From a bacterium (GTDB taxonomy: Bacteria > Hydrothermota > Tepidihabitantia > B3-TA06), in NCBI GenBank assembly GCA_012517375.1, contig JAAYVC010000065.1, forward strand, positions 1 to 49,968: a DNA stretch of 49,968 nucleotides, written 5' to 3'. The notes beneath the pieces were generated by a model. The model was not told the origin of the DNA, ran no database searches, and was given only the letters and a program-made list of their open reading frames with translations. The translations under genes were made by a program, and so were the position numbers. Below are positions 8,548-16,544 of the stretch, piece after piece. Position 1 is the first letter of the stretch, and every line of letters starts with the position of its first letter.

Positions 8548-9428
8548 TTAACTAAACCGTACTCCTTGAGAGCGGTCTTGAGTTTCGAAAGATTCTCTTC
8601 AGAAAGTCCTGACATAGGAAGTCGAACCTCTCCAGTGTTCCACTTGAGGATTCCAGTTGCGGTCTTTATCGGGCCAGGATTGGTCTCTGTGAATAAAGCC
8701 TTTATCAGCTTAAAGAGCCTGTGATGCATGTCTCTTGCTTCATCAATTTTGCGTTCCTCGAAAAGCCTGACGAGCGTTGCCGTATCCTTTGGAGCGATGT
8801 TCGAAACAACGGATATGACGCCTTTGCCGCCAACGGAAAGAATGGGCAAAGTAAGGCTGTCATCCCCAGATAACACGCTGAGCCATCCGCACCTCGATAC
8901 AATCTCAGATACTTGATCCAGGTTTCCAGAGGCTTCCTTCACGGCTACAATCTTGTCATACCTCCTGCATACTTTTTCGAAGGTGGCAGGTGTCATGTTA
9001 ACTCCCGTTCTTCCAGGGATGTTGTAAATAACTACGGGCATATCCGTCTTCTCACAGACTTCTGAGAAGTGACCGTAGAGACCGTCCTGCGTAGGCTTGT
9101 TGTAATAAGGCGTAACAACCAGCGCGGCATCGGCACCCCATTCTTTCACTTCCATTACTTCTTTGACGGTTTTCGATGTTGAGTTAGTTCCTGCTCCTGC
9201 AATCACGGGCAGCTTTTTCCCTGATTCTTTTGCTAGTTTAACTGCCGTTTTGACGACTAGTTCCTTTTCGCTATCTTCCAGGGCAGGGGTTTCTCCGGTC
9301 GTCCCGCACGGCAGGAGTCCGTCAATTCCTTCTTGAATCTGCCAGCGGATATGTTTTTCTAAGGCCTCTGTATCTATTTTCCCGTTCTTGAACGGTGTTA
9401 CTAAAGCTGTAATCGCGCCACGGAACAT
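8544..9428 (-). CDS. dapA: 4-hydroxy-tetrahydrodipicolinate synthase
   Basis: The 294-aa TIM-barrel aldolase condenses pyruvate and aspartate semialdehyde. Visible motifs are GAITALVTPF at the N-terminus, LLPCGTTGETPAL, YNIPGRTGVN with the catalytic Tyr at about residue 135, and VAVKEASG with the Schiff-base lysine at about 163. It is the first gene of the minus-strand operon, with an AAGGAGG ribosome-binding site four bases before the ATG and its own promoter. No lysine riboswitch is seen in the short leader. Confidence 0.96.
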   Translation of the reverse strand: MFRGAITALVTPFKNGKIDTEALEKHIRWQIQEGIDGLLPCGTTGETPALEDSEKELVVKTAVKLAKESGKKLPVIAGAGTNSTSKTVKEVMEVKEWGADAALVVTPYYNKPTQDGLYGHFSEVCEKTDMPVVIYNIPGRTGVNMTPATFEKVCRRYDKIVAVKEASGNLDQVSEIVSRCGWLSVLSGDDSLTLPILSVGGKGVISVVSNIAPKDTATLVRLFEERKIDEARDMHHRLFKLIKALFTETNPGPIKTATGILKWNTGEVRLPMSGLSEENLSKLKTALKEYGLVK

Positions 9429-9448
9429 CTAGCCTCCTTGGAGAGTTA

Positions 9449-9477
9449 ATAATACTCGATTTTTGGACTCAAGTCAA
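9449..9477 (-). promoter_or_regulatory. Promoter of the dapA operon
   Basis: On the minus strand, -35 TTGACT (9472-9477), a 17-bp spacer and -10 TATTAT (9449-9454) precede a roughly 15-base leader that carries an AAGGAGG site (9433-9439). The leader is too short for a riboswitch. Confidence 0.7.
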
Positions 9478-9575
9478 GTGGATGCTAAGTATCTGTCTTT
9501 GTGGTGTCTTACATGCATCTGTCGGAGAAAATAATCTCGATTTCCCCTTAGTACCGCAATGCGTTTGTTTTATTC

Positions 9576-9603
9576 TTGACATCTTAACCTTGTCTCTTAT
9601 ACT
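9576..9603 (+). promoter_or_regulatory. Leaderless-type promoter of the PilM-like gene
   Basis: TTGACA (9576-9581), a 16-bp spacer and TATACT (9598-9603) are followed after only 8 bases by the ATG of the next gene. The predicted start of transcription falls at or within about two bases of the ATG, and no ribosome-binding site is present. Confidence 0.75.
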
Positions 9604-9611
9604 ACTCACTA

Positions 9612-10457
9612 ATGATTTACGGAATCGACGTTTTGAACTCAGAGGTTCGCTGGGTGAGAAACTCCAAAGGCGATGAACCAACAACCTTCGGCAGAGTGTT
9701 TGTTGAAGATAGCTCGCCTTCGGGCTTAAAACAAACCCTTAGAGGGCTTTTTACTCGTCTTCAGATAAGAAAATTCGTGTTTCCACTTCAGGGAAGGGAT
9801 GTAAAGGTAAAGTGTTTTGCATCCGACAAGGTTGATATTTCAGAACTTGAGGATAATGTTGCCTGGGAGGCAAGATTTTTCCTTGGTTTTGATAAGAGCC
9901 GCGACATTATGAGTTTTGATCCTCTAAGAAGCGTTGGCCAGGAGACATGGGTTGTTGCTGCCAAGGCTCTCTTCGAGGATGTGAAACGTCAAAGTGAAGT
10001 TTTTCCGATTTCACCCGTCCATACGGAAACGGGGCAGACGGCGATTGCGAATGCAGTGCTTGAGTCTAAGTGGGGGCAGAATGCGGTAATGACTTTACAC
10101 CTCGACACAACAAGGGCTTTCCTTGTGGTTGTAAGTCACGGTATTCCCATACTTGCTCAAGAATTGTTCATGGATAAACCATTCTCCGGTCAATTTGATG
10201 AGGTTTCGTTCACGATGTGGCAGGAGGAACTAAAACTCAGAAGAAATTTTCTTCTGCCGGATCATCGCAAACTCGATGCCTTTCTTCTGTCCGGTGAGGC
10301 TGGTTTAAACCAAGAAAATGCAAAAAGACTCGGAGAATCCATCGATCTTGATGGCAGTGTCTTTGAACCTTTTGAGGGAAAAGACACTGATTCCGGCACG
10401 AATGTTTCACCGCTGTATTCGATTGCTTATGCCTGTTCTTTGAGGGATGAGCCTTGA
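9612..10457 (+). CDS. PilM-like actin-fold protein
   Basis: This 281-aa protein starts IYGIDVLNSEVRWV, a beta-hairpin opening like the ribonuclease-H/actin fold of PilM/FtsA. It is followed directly by genes encoding proteins with the topology of PilN and PilO, each overlapping by four bases. I assign it as the cytoplasmic PilM-type component of a type IV pilus or type II secretion inner-membrane subcomplex mainly from this context. Conservation is weak and the protein is shorter than typical PilM (about 350 aa). The start codon immediately follows the promoter, so the mRNA should be leaderless. Confidence 0.6.
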   Translation: MIYGIDVLNSEVRWVRNSKGDEPTTFGRVFVEDSSPSGLKQTLRGLFTRLQIRKFVFPLQGRDVKVKCFASDKVDISELEDNVAWEARFFLGFDKSRDIMSFDPLRSVGQETWVVAAKALFEDVKRQSEVFPISPVHTETGQTAIANAVLESKWGQNAVMTLHLDTTRAFLVVVSHGIPILAQELFMDKPFSGQFDEVSFTMWQEELKLRRNFLLPDHRKLDAFLLSGEAGLNQENAKRLGESIDLDGSVFEPFEGKDTDSGTNVSPLYSIAYACSLRDEP

Positions 10458-10975
10458 TACGAATAGACCTTTCTGTGCCCAATCGTCATAAGTCATTGCC
10501 CTTATGGTTGTTTGCCTTGATTTTTCTGGGTATATTCCTGGTATTATCAGTATGCTTGGGTTTAGGGCTTTTCTTGCAGTGGAGGTATTTGAACGATGTT
10601 GAAAATCAGCTCGGAGTTCTTGAGACGGAAAGGGACTCTCTGAGATTACTCAAACGCGAGATGATGAGTTATAATGATGTTGCCGGAAGGTTGGATTCTT
10701 TGAAGCTTGAAATAAAAAAAGGCAGGAATAAAATTGAAGAACCTTTAGGTATACTATATCTTCTCGAAGCAAAGCTCGTTCCTGGGATGAAACTTGTTTC
10801 CATCCGGTTTTCCGACCGTTTCGTAAAACTTGAGTGCTTAAGTCCGTCCAACGTAAAGATAGCCCGTTACATGGATGCCCTTTCCGAGACGGAGAAGTTC
10901 GATTCTCTTATTAGTGAGCCGCATGGTTTTAGGGAAGGCTTGATTGATCACAAGGTAACGTTGAGGATTAAATGA
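10454..10975 (+). CDS. PilN-like inner-membrane protein
   Basis: The 173-aa protein has a short cytoplasmic N-terminus (IRIDLSVPNRHK, resembling the conserved PilN INLLP-type segment that binds PilM). A single transmembrane helix follows at about residues 17-40, then a coiled-coil (about 45-90) and a small periplasmic alpha/beta domain. This is the PilN topology. The start overlaps the preceding stop and its own stop overlaps the next start. No pilus ATPase, pilin or secretin gene is in the window. Confidence 0.6.
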   Translation: MIRIDLSVPNRHKSLPLWLFALIFLGIFLVLSVCLGLGLFLQWRYLNDVENQLGVLETERDSLRLLKREMMSYNDVAGRLDSLKLEIKKGRNKIEEPLGILYLLEAKLVPGMKLVSIRFSDRFVKLECLSPSNVKIARYMDALSETEKFDSLISEPHGFREGLIDHKVTLRIK

Positions 10976-11478
10976 AGACTCTTGTCGTCGTTGTATTTAC
11001 CGTGCTGGTTGCCGGAGCAGTAGCTGCGGGTGCTTTCTTCGGCGTCTCAAACTATTACCGATCAAGGGAGATGATCGAAAAGAAACAACGTATTGAAGCG
11101 GAGGTCGCATTGCTGAGATTTGAAACGAGTTCATATAACGGCAGCCCGGAAGCGACTGAAATGCTTATGCACGAACTGGACAGTATAAGCAATACGATAA
11201 CATCTGCTGAAGAGAATCTCAAGGAGATTCTTGGCAGAAGGGGGGCGCTCAACAGCAAGCCGGGTGTTAAGCTCGAGAATTATCTCGATGAAGACGCTTT
11301 AAGATTGTATCCTTTCTTTCTAACTTTAGAAGGCCGGCATTCAGCTTTAGACACCTTTCTTTTAGAGCTTCATGACGAGCTTCCATTGATGCTTCTCGAC
11401 AGCCTCGATGCCACACCTGGGCATTCGAGCTACAAGCTTAAGATTTGGGGCGTTGCAAGATTTCCCAGAAACGAATAG
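10972..11478 (+). CDS. PilO-like inner-membrane protein
   Basis: In 168 aa this protein has an N-terminal transmembrane helix (residues about 4-25), a coiled-coil (about 30-95) and a C-terminal periplasmic domain. This is the organisation of PilO/GspM, which pairs with PilN. Its place as third gene of a PilM-PilN-PilO order is the main argument; sequence identity to known PilO is not obvious by eye. Confidence 0.55.
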   Translation: MKTLVVVVFTVLVAGAVAAGAFFGVSNYYRSREMIEKKQRIEAEVALLRFETSSYNGSPEATEMLMHELDSISNTITSAEENLKEILGRRGALNSKPGVKLENYLDEDALRLYPFFLTLEGRHSALDTFLLELHDELPLMLLDSLDATPGHSSYKLKIWGVARFPRNE

Positions 11479-11480
11479 GT

Positions 11481-12257
11481 TTGAAAAAAAATCTTAAAGA
11501 GATCGTAGACCGTCTCCGAAGGGAATGTCCGTGGGATCGCGCTCAGACCATGCAGTCTATTCGTCATCTTTATGTAGAGGAGGCATACGAGCTTTCAGAG
11601 GCGCTTGAGTCCGCGGATTCACTAAGGATTTCGGAGGAGTTAGGTGATCTGCTTTACATCGTTCTCATGGGAATAAGAATTGCTGAGGATGAGGGCATTG
11701 CATCATATGAACAGGTGGAGGAAAAGGCAGCCGAAAAGCTCATTCGCAGGCATCCTCATGTCTTTAAGAGTAAGTCGGTATCGGGCGAAGCAGAGGTCCT
11801 GGCGAACTGGGAGAAGATAAAGGAAGATGAGCGTCTTTCAAAAGAATCGGATAAAGGCTTTTTTTCGGGCGTACCAAAATTACTTCCTGCGCTGATTAGA
11901 GCCCAGATGATGCAGGAGCGAGCTGCGAGAGTGGGTTTTGACTGGCCTACTTCGCGGGGCCCCCTGGATAAGATACACGAAGAAGCGAGAGAAATTGCCG
12001 AACATCTAGAGTCAGACAACAAAAGGGAGCTTGAAGCAGAACTGGGTGATCTTCTTTTTTCGGTGGTAAATCTTGCACGGCACATAGGCGTTCAGGCTGA
12101 AGAGGCATTATCAATCTCGAACAAGAAGTTTTCGGCAAGATTCGAGCATGTCCGGAGGTTAGCGAAAGAACGTAACCTAAGCCTAGAACAGCTTAGCATA
12201 AAAGAACTGGATGAGTTATGGGAGGAAGCCAAAAAATTGCCCCAGGAAGACAGCTAG
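11481..12257 (+). CDS. mazG: Nucleoside triphosphate pyrophosphohydrolase MazG
   Basis: The 258-aa protein hydrolyses NTPs to NMPs plus pyrophosphate. It has two MazG domains. The first (about residues 1-115) has the opening RLRRECPWDRAQT, the metal-binding VEEAYELSEAL and EELGDLLYIV. The second (about 140-240) has EEAREIAEHLE and ELGDLLFSVVN. I place the start at TTG 11481, just after the PilO-like stop, because the family opens with this LKEIVDRLRRECPWD segment; a more upstream TTG at 11445 would lie inside the preceding gene. The C-terminal SIKELDELWEEAKK is typical of the family. Confidence 0.92.
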   Translation: MKKNLKEIVDRLRRECPWDRAQTMQSIRHLYVEEAYELSEALESADSLRISEELGDLLYIVLMGIRIAEDEGIASYEQVEEKAAEKLIRRHPHVFKSKSVSGEAEVLANWEKIKEDERLSKESDKGFFSGVPKLLPALIRAQMMQERAARVGFDWPTSRGPLDKIHEEAREIAEHLESDNKRELEAELGDLLFSVVNLARHIGVQAEEALSISNKKFSARFEHVRRLAKERNLSLEQLSIKELDELWEEAKKLPQEDS

Positions 12258-12271
12258 CTATCCTCCTGGGG
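12231..12271 (-). terminator. Terminator of the AsnRS-like gene, overlapping the mazG 3' end
   Basis: Read on the minus strand, CCCCAGGA (12264-12271) pairs with TCCTGGGG (12240-12247) around a 16-base loop. CAATTTTTT follows. The T-run exists only in the minus direction, so this terminates the convergent AsnRS-like gene and sits antisense to the last codons of mazG. Confidence 0.65.
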
Positions 12272-12328
12272 ATTCAGACCTAGTTTCTTTCTATAAATAA
12301 GAATCGTTGCATCTCAGATAGACGGGTA

Positions 12329-13213
12329 TTATCCATTCGACTCGTTAAACTTACCGTTTAGCTTGAGTGCTCTTATCAATCGCGTGATGCCAATTCCCCC
12401 ACCGAAGCGTTTAGTCATCGGTAAAGCCAGGAATGACTCCAATTCGGATAATACTCGTTCCTTGCCGAAATGTGCAAACAAGAGCTCGGAATACATACCA
12501 TTTGAGATAGAAAGGAATCTGTCGTGCATGATTGACGGATCCGTTTCACGTTCAGCCGAACCGATGGTTTCGATTCCATGAATGATTACATCTACCTTGT
12601 TGGCGCAAGTGTCGGTGCGTCTCATGTTCCAGAAGGGAGACGTTTTTTCAGGAAAATTGGTTAAAAACACTACATTTCCATAATCCCTGCAGAGAGCTTC
12701 TTCTTGTTCAGCCTCAATGCAATCCGTCGAGTACTTTCTGCACGCCGATTCGTAAGATATACTGGGGAACTGAAAGTCTTCGCGTCCTCTTGCCGCATCC
12801 AGATGTGAATCCATTTCAAACCCCGAATGAAATCCTAAATGCTGGCATAGTTCGGATTCCAGAGCCATAAGCTCGTCAATACTGCCACGGGACTCGAATT
12901 CGAACATCGGAAATATAAGATCGTGTCTCCCGGGAACAGGATTTGCTTCCTGACGGTAGCTCGTGCTTTGGCAAAAAACGCCCGGATACTCCTTGTGAGT
13001 CAATAGCTCATGTTCAAGCCACATCTGTCCGGTCTGGGGAAGGGGCCACACTGCTCCATTGTAATCGAAAGACCCTATGGTCGTAGGGTCTTCACATGCA
13101 GCAAGTATGCTCAGTCTTGACTGCGTCGGGACCTCAATGTAGCCTCTGGATAAAAAAAAACCCCTCAAGAGGGTTATTGTTTTGTGGTATTCTAACGGGT
13201 CAATCAGATTCAA
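12329..13213 (-). CDS. Class II aaRS catalytic-core protein (AsnRS/asparagine synthetase A-like)
   Basis: In 294 aa this protein is essentially a class II aminoacyl-tRNA synthetase catalytic domain with no anticodon-binding domain. Motif 2-like segments are FCQSTSYRQEANPVPGRHD and FPMFEFESRG, and motif 3 is RFGGGIGITRLIRAL. The arrangement is closest to AsnRS paralogs and archaeal-type asparagine synthetase A, which make asparagine from aspartate and ATP. Asparagine synthesis is the best guess; an EpmA-like modification role is an alternative. I choose the TTG at 13213 because AAAAGGAGC lies seven bases upstream, rather than a TTG 36 bases further out with no such site. Confidence 0.65.
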   Translation of the reverse strand: MNLIDPLEYHKTITLLRGFFLSRGYIEVPTQSRLSILAACEDPTTIGSFDYNGAVWPLPQTGQMWLEHELLTHKEYPGVFCQSTSYRQEANPVPGRHDLIFPMFEFESRGSIDELMALESELCQHLGFHSGFEMDSHLDAARGREDFQFPSISYESACRKYSTDCIEAEQEEALCRDYGNVVFLTNFPEKTSPFWNMRRTDTCANKVDVIIHGIETIGSAERETDPSIMHDRFLSISNGMYSELLFAHFGKERVLSELESFLALPMTKRFGGGIGITRLIRALKLNGKFNESNG

Positions 13214-13263
13214 TCTATTGCTCCTTTTATAATAAATATTTATCGACAATGCCTTTTAAAATA

Positions 13264-13294
13264 CGCCCGCCTTTTTTTGAGAATAAGGCGGGCG
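13264..13294 (-). terminator. Hairpin terminating the SHOCT-module operon
   Basis: A perfect 10-bp stem (CGCCCGCCTT with AAGGCGGGCG) with an 11-base loop is followed on the minus strand by TATTTTAAAA. It lies about 110 bases after the last gene of the operon and just upstream of the AsnRS-like gene. Confidence 0.55.
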
Positions 13295-13405
13295 CAGGCT
13301 ATTAAAAGACATTATACATTATGATAACGAGAAAGTCAAGATTTTTTGAAGGGGTTCTCTCGCGGCGCTATAAAAGGAGGGCTGGGTCAGACGAATACGG
13401 TTTTT

Positions 13406-14050
13406 TCAGAAAAGATGAACGATTGCTCTTGCAAGAGGTCTTAACCACGATACATGCATGGTCGCGAAAGACCCGAGAATGTGAATTAGTTCTGGAGCAA
13501 CGTATAACCTCAGGGATGCGAAACCGAAAAGCAATCCCACAACAAGCCATGTTTGCCATTCCCTCAACGCCCACAAAGGATTGAATCCCTTGAAAAATGA
13601 ACCACGAAAGATTTTCGGGAAGAAAAGTTTTACCCTCTTCTTGTACATCTCGTAATCCTTTCCGAAGCGTTCGGCAAGGCTTTTTTCCTCCGCTTTGCCA
13701 ATCAATATGTAAAGGACTATAAAACCTGCCGATGTCAAGGATATCAGTATCCAGTGAGGCTGAAGAAGCGCTAATCCTGCTCCGACCAGAAGGCCATTTG
13801 CGATGTACAAAGGGTGCCTTGAAAGAGAATATGGGCCGCGAGTCACAAGACTCTCGTTTGATATCTTGGGGTTGCGCGAGACCGGACCTATGAAGCCCGC
13901 GGCCCAAAACCTTATAGCCAACCCGGGAAGGAACAACAAGGCGCTCCACAAACTTATCCAAGGATGTGCGAAGGCAAGCAAAACGAATACCCACAGCGCC
14001 GCAAGGGCGCTGCGGGTACGGAAGAGAGTTTGTCCTAAAGAAGCCTTCAA
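13406..14050 (-). CDS. Isoprenylcysteine methyltransferase-like membrane protein
   Basis: This 214-aa polytopic membrane protein has about five hydrophobic segments. The RGPYSLSRHPLYIANGLL motif (about residues 71-88) is the SAM-binding signature of the ICMT/phospholipid N-methyltransferase (PEMT) superfamily. A second conserved block, AEERFGKDYEMYKKRV-like, follows near 130. The substrate is unknown; small membrane lipids or isoprenoids are typical. It is the last gene of the SHOCT-module operon. The TTG start overlaps the preceding stop. Confidence 0.7.
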   Translation of the reverse strand: MKASLGQTLFRTRSALAALWVFVLLAFAHPWISLWSALLFLPGLAIRFWAAGFIGPVSRNPKISNESLVTRGPYSLSRHPLYIANGLLVGAGLALLQPHWILISLTSAGFIVLYILIGKAEEKSLAERFGKDYEMYKKRVKLFFPKIFRGSFFKGFNPLWALREWQTWLVVGLLFGFASLRLYVAPELIHILGSFATMHVSWLRPLARAIVHLF

Positions 14051-14391
14051 TGCAGGTAAATCTCCACGCGTTTTCCTTCGTTGTCTTTTACTTCAAAGAC
14101 CTTGCCGGGCTGGGCCTCGTTAAGAGCTTTCAGGATAGTTTCTGCCTGAATCTCCTGTTTGGAGAACACGCTCGATGGTACGAAGTTCATTGCGAATTTT
14201 GCGAGCGAGATGGGCAGGTTTACCCTTACATTCGGTTTTTCCTTATTGCCTTCATCAAATACAAGGATAGTAATCTCTCTCGCAAAAGGTCTTGCGCCTT
14301 CTATACTCTCAAGTAGTTTTTCAGCTTCCTCGGCCGTTATCTTGCCGCTTGAGACCATCCTGAGTATGCGAAGGGTTGTGTCGTTACTCAT
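14047..14391 (-). CDS. SHOCT-like module protein (114 aa)
   Basis: The protein starts MSNDTTLRILRMVSSGKITAEEAEKLLESI, a SHOCT-like two-helix module of the DUF2089-C/YvlB N-terminal type. A compact domain of about 75 residues follows with alternating beta and helical stretches (REITILVFDEGN, PNVRVNLPISLAKFAMNFVP). That arrangement is reminiscent of the LiaX/YvlB family partner region. The ATG at 14391 begins the family motif and overlaps the upstream stop by eight bases; an ATG at 14421 would add ten residues lying inside the preceding gene. It is probably cytoplasmic. Function is unknown. Confidence 0.7.
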   Translation of the reverse strand: MSNDTTLRILRMVSSGKITAEEAEKLLESIEGARPFAREITILVFDEGNKEKPNVRVNLPISLAKFAMNFVPSSVFSKQEIQAETILKALNEAQPGKVFEVKDNEGKRVEIYLH

Positions 14392-14902
14392 GGCGTCTTC
14401 TGCCCTTTTTCTGGTTATCAATGTCGACGGTTACTCCGAAGGACTCGTCGCGCCTGCCTCTGGTTTTGCGTATCTCCTCAACAGCGGTATCTACGTCTAT
14501 TTTTCCTTCTTCAAGCTTGTCTATAATTACCGTTACGTTGCGTGGTCTGCTTAACGCCTTGACTATGACGCTTACGATTATCGTTATTCCCAGAATCACT
14601 ATTATTACAGGCCACCACTGGGCGAAAGTAACAGGAATTATCAGGGCGTTGGAAAGCCAAAGACCGATACCGAACGCCGCGATAATAAGTCCCCAGAATA
14701 TGCCCCAGCCTGAGAACCATCTGCGTCTTTTTATGGCAGAGGCTATTACTCCGCCAAGCATGAGGAGTCCAAGCATCGAGAATATAAGGGGCCATGCTGT
14801 TTTGAAAGCTAGTAATTGAGGATAGATATTTCCGAGGTAAATCCAGACGCCTATCCAGGCTACTATAAGTCCAAAGATGATTCCCGAGATTGCACGGGTC
14901 AC
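14384..14902 (-). CDS. LiaF/LiaI-like membrane protein with SHOCT-like tail
   Basis: The 172-aa protein has four hydrophobic segments (about residues 5-23, 35-55, 64-85 and 92-113), arranged like the membrane domain of LiaF/LiaI/DUF5668 proteins. The cytoplasmic C-terminus carries a SHOCT-like module, DKLEEGKIDVDTAVEEIRKT (about 127-146). The GTG start has a strong AAGGAGG site and overlaps the preceding stop (GTGA). LiaF-type proteins damp envelope-stress signalling in Firmicutes; a comparable membrane anchor role for the other SHOCT proteins of this operon is my inference. Confidence 0.65.
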   Translation of the reverse strand: MTRAISGIIFGLIVAWIGVWIYLGNIYPQLLAFKTAWPLIFSMLGLLMLGGVIASAIKRRRWFSGWGIFWGLIIAAFGIGLWLSNALIIPVTFAQWWPVIIVILGITIIVSVIVKALSRPRNVTVIIDKLEEGKIDVDTAVEEIRKTRGRRDESFGVTVDIDNQKKGRRRHE

Positions 14903-15051
14903 TTATTCCTCCTTTTAGTATCGACTTTCACTAAAGCGGGGACACCTTTAACGGTGCGGCCAGCAAGGAAGTATATGATGGCAACCGTTCCAGCAAGTAC
15001 GGCTGTTATCAAGAGAACTCCAATTCCCGCTCCGTAAATCAGACCTGTCAT
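14899..15051 (-). CDS. 50-aa single-pass membrane protein
   Basis: A short gene encodes 50 residues: MTGLIYGAGIGVLLITAVLA and onward gives one transmembrane helix (about residues 6-30), then a basic tail ending KRRNK. It overlaps the upstream DUF4097 gene (ATGA) and the downstream LiaF-like gene (GTGA), and its last codons form the next ribosome-binding site. The exact overlaps on both sides and the clean helix argue that it is a real gene. No family recognised. Confidence 0.65.
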   Translation of the reverse strand: MTGLIYGAGIGVLLITAVLAGTVAIIYFLAGRTVKGVPALVKVDTKRRNK

Positions 15052-15998
15052 ATATTCCTCCTTTTGTGAATGGCTATATCCCCCTCCCTAGCCTTGATGT
15101 AAAGTTTTGTTTTCGGTTTACCGACTGTTATCTTATATTCTTCCATATCAAAAGCCGGTTCGTAATCCGTTTTTATTAAATCAAAATCGGAGTCGATATC
15201 CGAATCCTTGTTTTTGTGAATCGTTATCTCGACATCGGCGTCTTCGGGGAGACTCAAGTCTAAATCGCCGGAGCCAAGCTCTATCCTTCCCCCTTTGCAT
15301 TCTTCGAGGTCAAGATTGATATCTCCTGAACCCATGGATATTGTGAGCGATGCTGAAATGTTTTCTGCGTCCAGATCGCCCGAACCAAGGGATATCGCCA
15401 TTGCCCCTTTTATATATTCGAGGCGAATGTCGCCCGAACCAAGGGAGGCGGCAGTGCGTTCAGTTATATTGCTTATATCAATCTCACCTGAAGTGCTGCG
15501 CAAGGAGATATCAGCTATTCTTTCTACCTTAACATCACCCGAAGCGGCTTTTAAAATCATCTTCTGGGTGGCAGGTACTTGAACGAACATATCCCCTGAC
15601 ATTGTCTTTATCGTCAGTTCTTTTTCGGTCTCATTGACTCTGTGACCACCCTCAACTTTTATGCGGATATTAGCATCCTCGTCACCTTTTATGGTTACGT
15701 CGCCTGAGACTGCTTTGATTACAATGTTATCCTTCGGATTAAAGAGAAGATCCTTTTCTTCTCCTTCTCCGGTTATGAAACCCATTCCGGAGATGCTGGT
15801 TGAGATCAACTCGGGGAGATCCTTCAATTTTAGCTCCACTTTTCGGGCAATGCGTTCGCCAAAATCCGGACCGAAACCTGCATGACCTTTTGGACCCCAG
15901 CGATAGGTTTCTCCAAGAGCTTCAAGCAGCTTTGCCGCTTGATCGGCCGTTATTTTTCCTTCTTCAAGTAACTTAAGAATTCTTTCACGTTCTTCCAT
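15048..15998 (-). CDS. DUF4097-type beta-repeat protein with SHOCT-like N-terminus
   Basis: This 316-aa protein begins with a SHOCT-like module (RILKLLEEGKITADQAAKLLEAL, residues 5-27). A long right-handed beta-repeat of the DUF4097/YvlB adhesin-like type follows, with repeated units such as AVSGDVTIKGDED, AASGDVKVER, SLGSGDIRLEYIKG, SLGSGDLDAENIS and SMGSGDINLDLEE. There is no signal peptide or transmembrane helix, so it should be cytoplasmic. The layout matches LiaX/YvlB proteins, known effectors in antimicrobial-peptide and envelope-stress responses. Its start lies inside the end of the methyltransferase gene, preceded by GGAGG. Confidence 0.8.
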   Translation of the reverse strand: MEERERILKLLEEGKITADQAAKLLEALGETYRWGPKGHAGFGPDFGERIARKVELKLKDLPELISTSISGMGFITGEGEEKDLLFNPKDNIVIKAVSGDVTIKGDEDANIRIKVEGGHRVNETEKELTIKTMSGDMFVQVPATQKMILKAASGDVKVERIADISLRSTSGEIDISNITERTAASLGSGDIRLEYIKGAMAISLGSGDLDAENISASLTISMGSGDINLDLEECKGGRIELGSGDLDLSLPEDADVEITIHKNKDSDIDSDFDLIKTDYEPAFDMEEYKITVGKPKTKLYIKAREGDIAIHKRRNI

Positions 15999-16536
15999 TA
16001 TTGCCTCCGTTCTTCACGAAGTTTATGACCTTTTTTGTTTCTTCCCCTGCATTAAAGATGGCATCTTTTTCGATGATTCTGATAATCTCATGTTCTTCCA
16101 TATGGTGATCGCTGACTGAAAGCGTCCCTTCCGGTTTTAATATCCTTGCGATTTCAAAGAGGACCTTCTCCGGCTCTTTGAGCATGTGAAGGATGTCGTA
16201 GAGGATGACTAAATAAATCGAACCATTTTCGAGGCCTGTTTTGCAGTTCGAGGTTATTGTTTCTATATTTTCCAGGCCGTTTTTGCACGCAATGGACTTG
16301 ATTCTTTTAGCTGCAAGAGGTTGTATGTCAAGTGCGTAGACCTTGCCTTCTGAGCCCACAAGCTTTGAAGCAGCTATTGAATAGCTACCTGGTCCGCACC
16401 CGAAATCAAGAACCTTAAATCCTTTCTTGATACCTGCTTCTGCCAGAATCTCCTCCGGTGGGTTCTTGCGGTTGCGGCTAACCAGAGATGCGCACATGAT
16501 TCGAAATGCAATATCGCTCATGGGTTTATCAGACAT
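15985..16536 (-). CDS. SAM-dependent class I methyltransferase
   Basis: This 183-aa Rossmann-fold methyltransferase has motif I VLDFGCGPGSYSIAAS (about residues 40-55), motif II VYALDIQPLAAKRI, and the post-motif ILYDILHMLKEPEKVL with LKPEGTLSVSDHH. It is UbiE/ArsM-like in appearance but short, and the substrate cannot be told. The ATG at 16536 has a weak GAGG upstream and follows the previous stop by eight bases; a longer reading from 16590 would run back into the upstream gene. Confidence 0.8.
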   Translation of the reverse strand: MSDKPMSDIAFRIMCASLVSRNRKNPPEEILAEAGIKKGFKVLDFGCGPGSYSIAASKLVGSEGKVYALDIQPLAAKRIKSIACKNGLENIETITSNCKTGLENGSIYLVILYDILHMLKEPEKVLFEIARILKPEGTLSVSDHHMEEHEIIRIIEKDAIFNAGEETKKVINFVKNGGNNGRT

Positions 16537-16544
16537 TATTTGAA

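Noticed and set aside
9429-9611. Lysine riboswitch upstream of dapA
   Set aside because: The predicted leader is only about 15 bases; no aptamer could fit.
11445-11480. Upstream TTG as start for mazG
   Set aside because: It lies inside the PilO-like gene and adds 12 residues before the conserved family start.
13368-13994. 208-codon minus-strand frame overlapping the ICMT-like gene
   Set aside because: The other frame carries the methyltransferase signature and membrane segments; this one is Arg/Ser-rich shadow.
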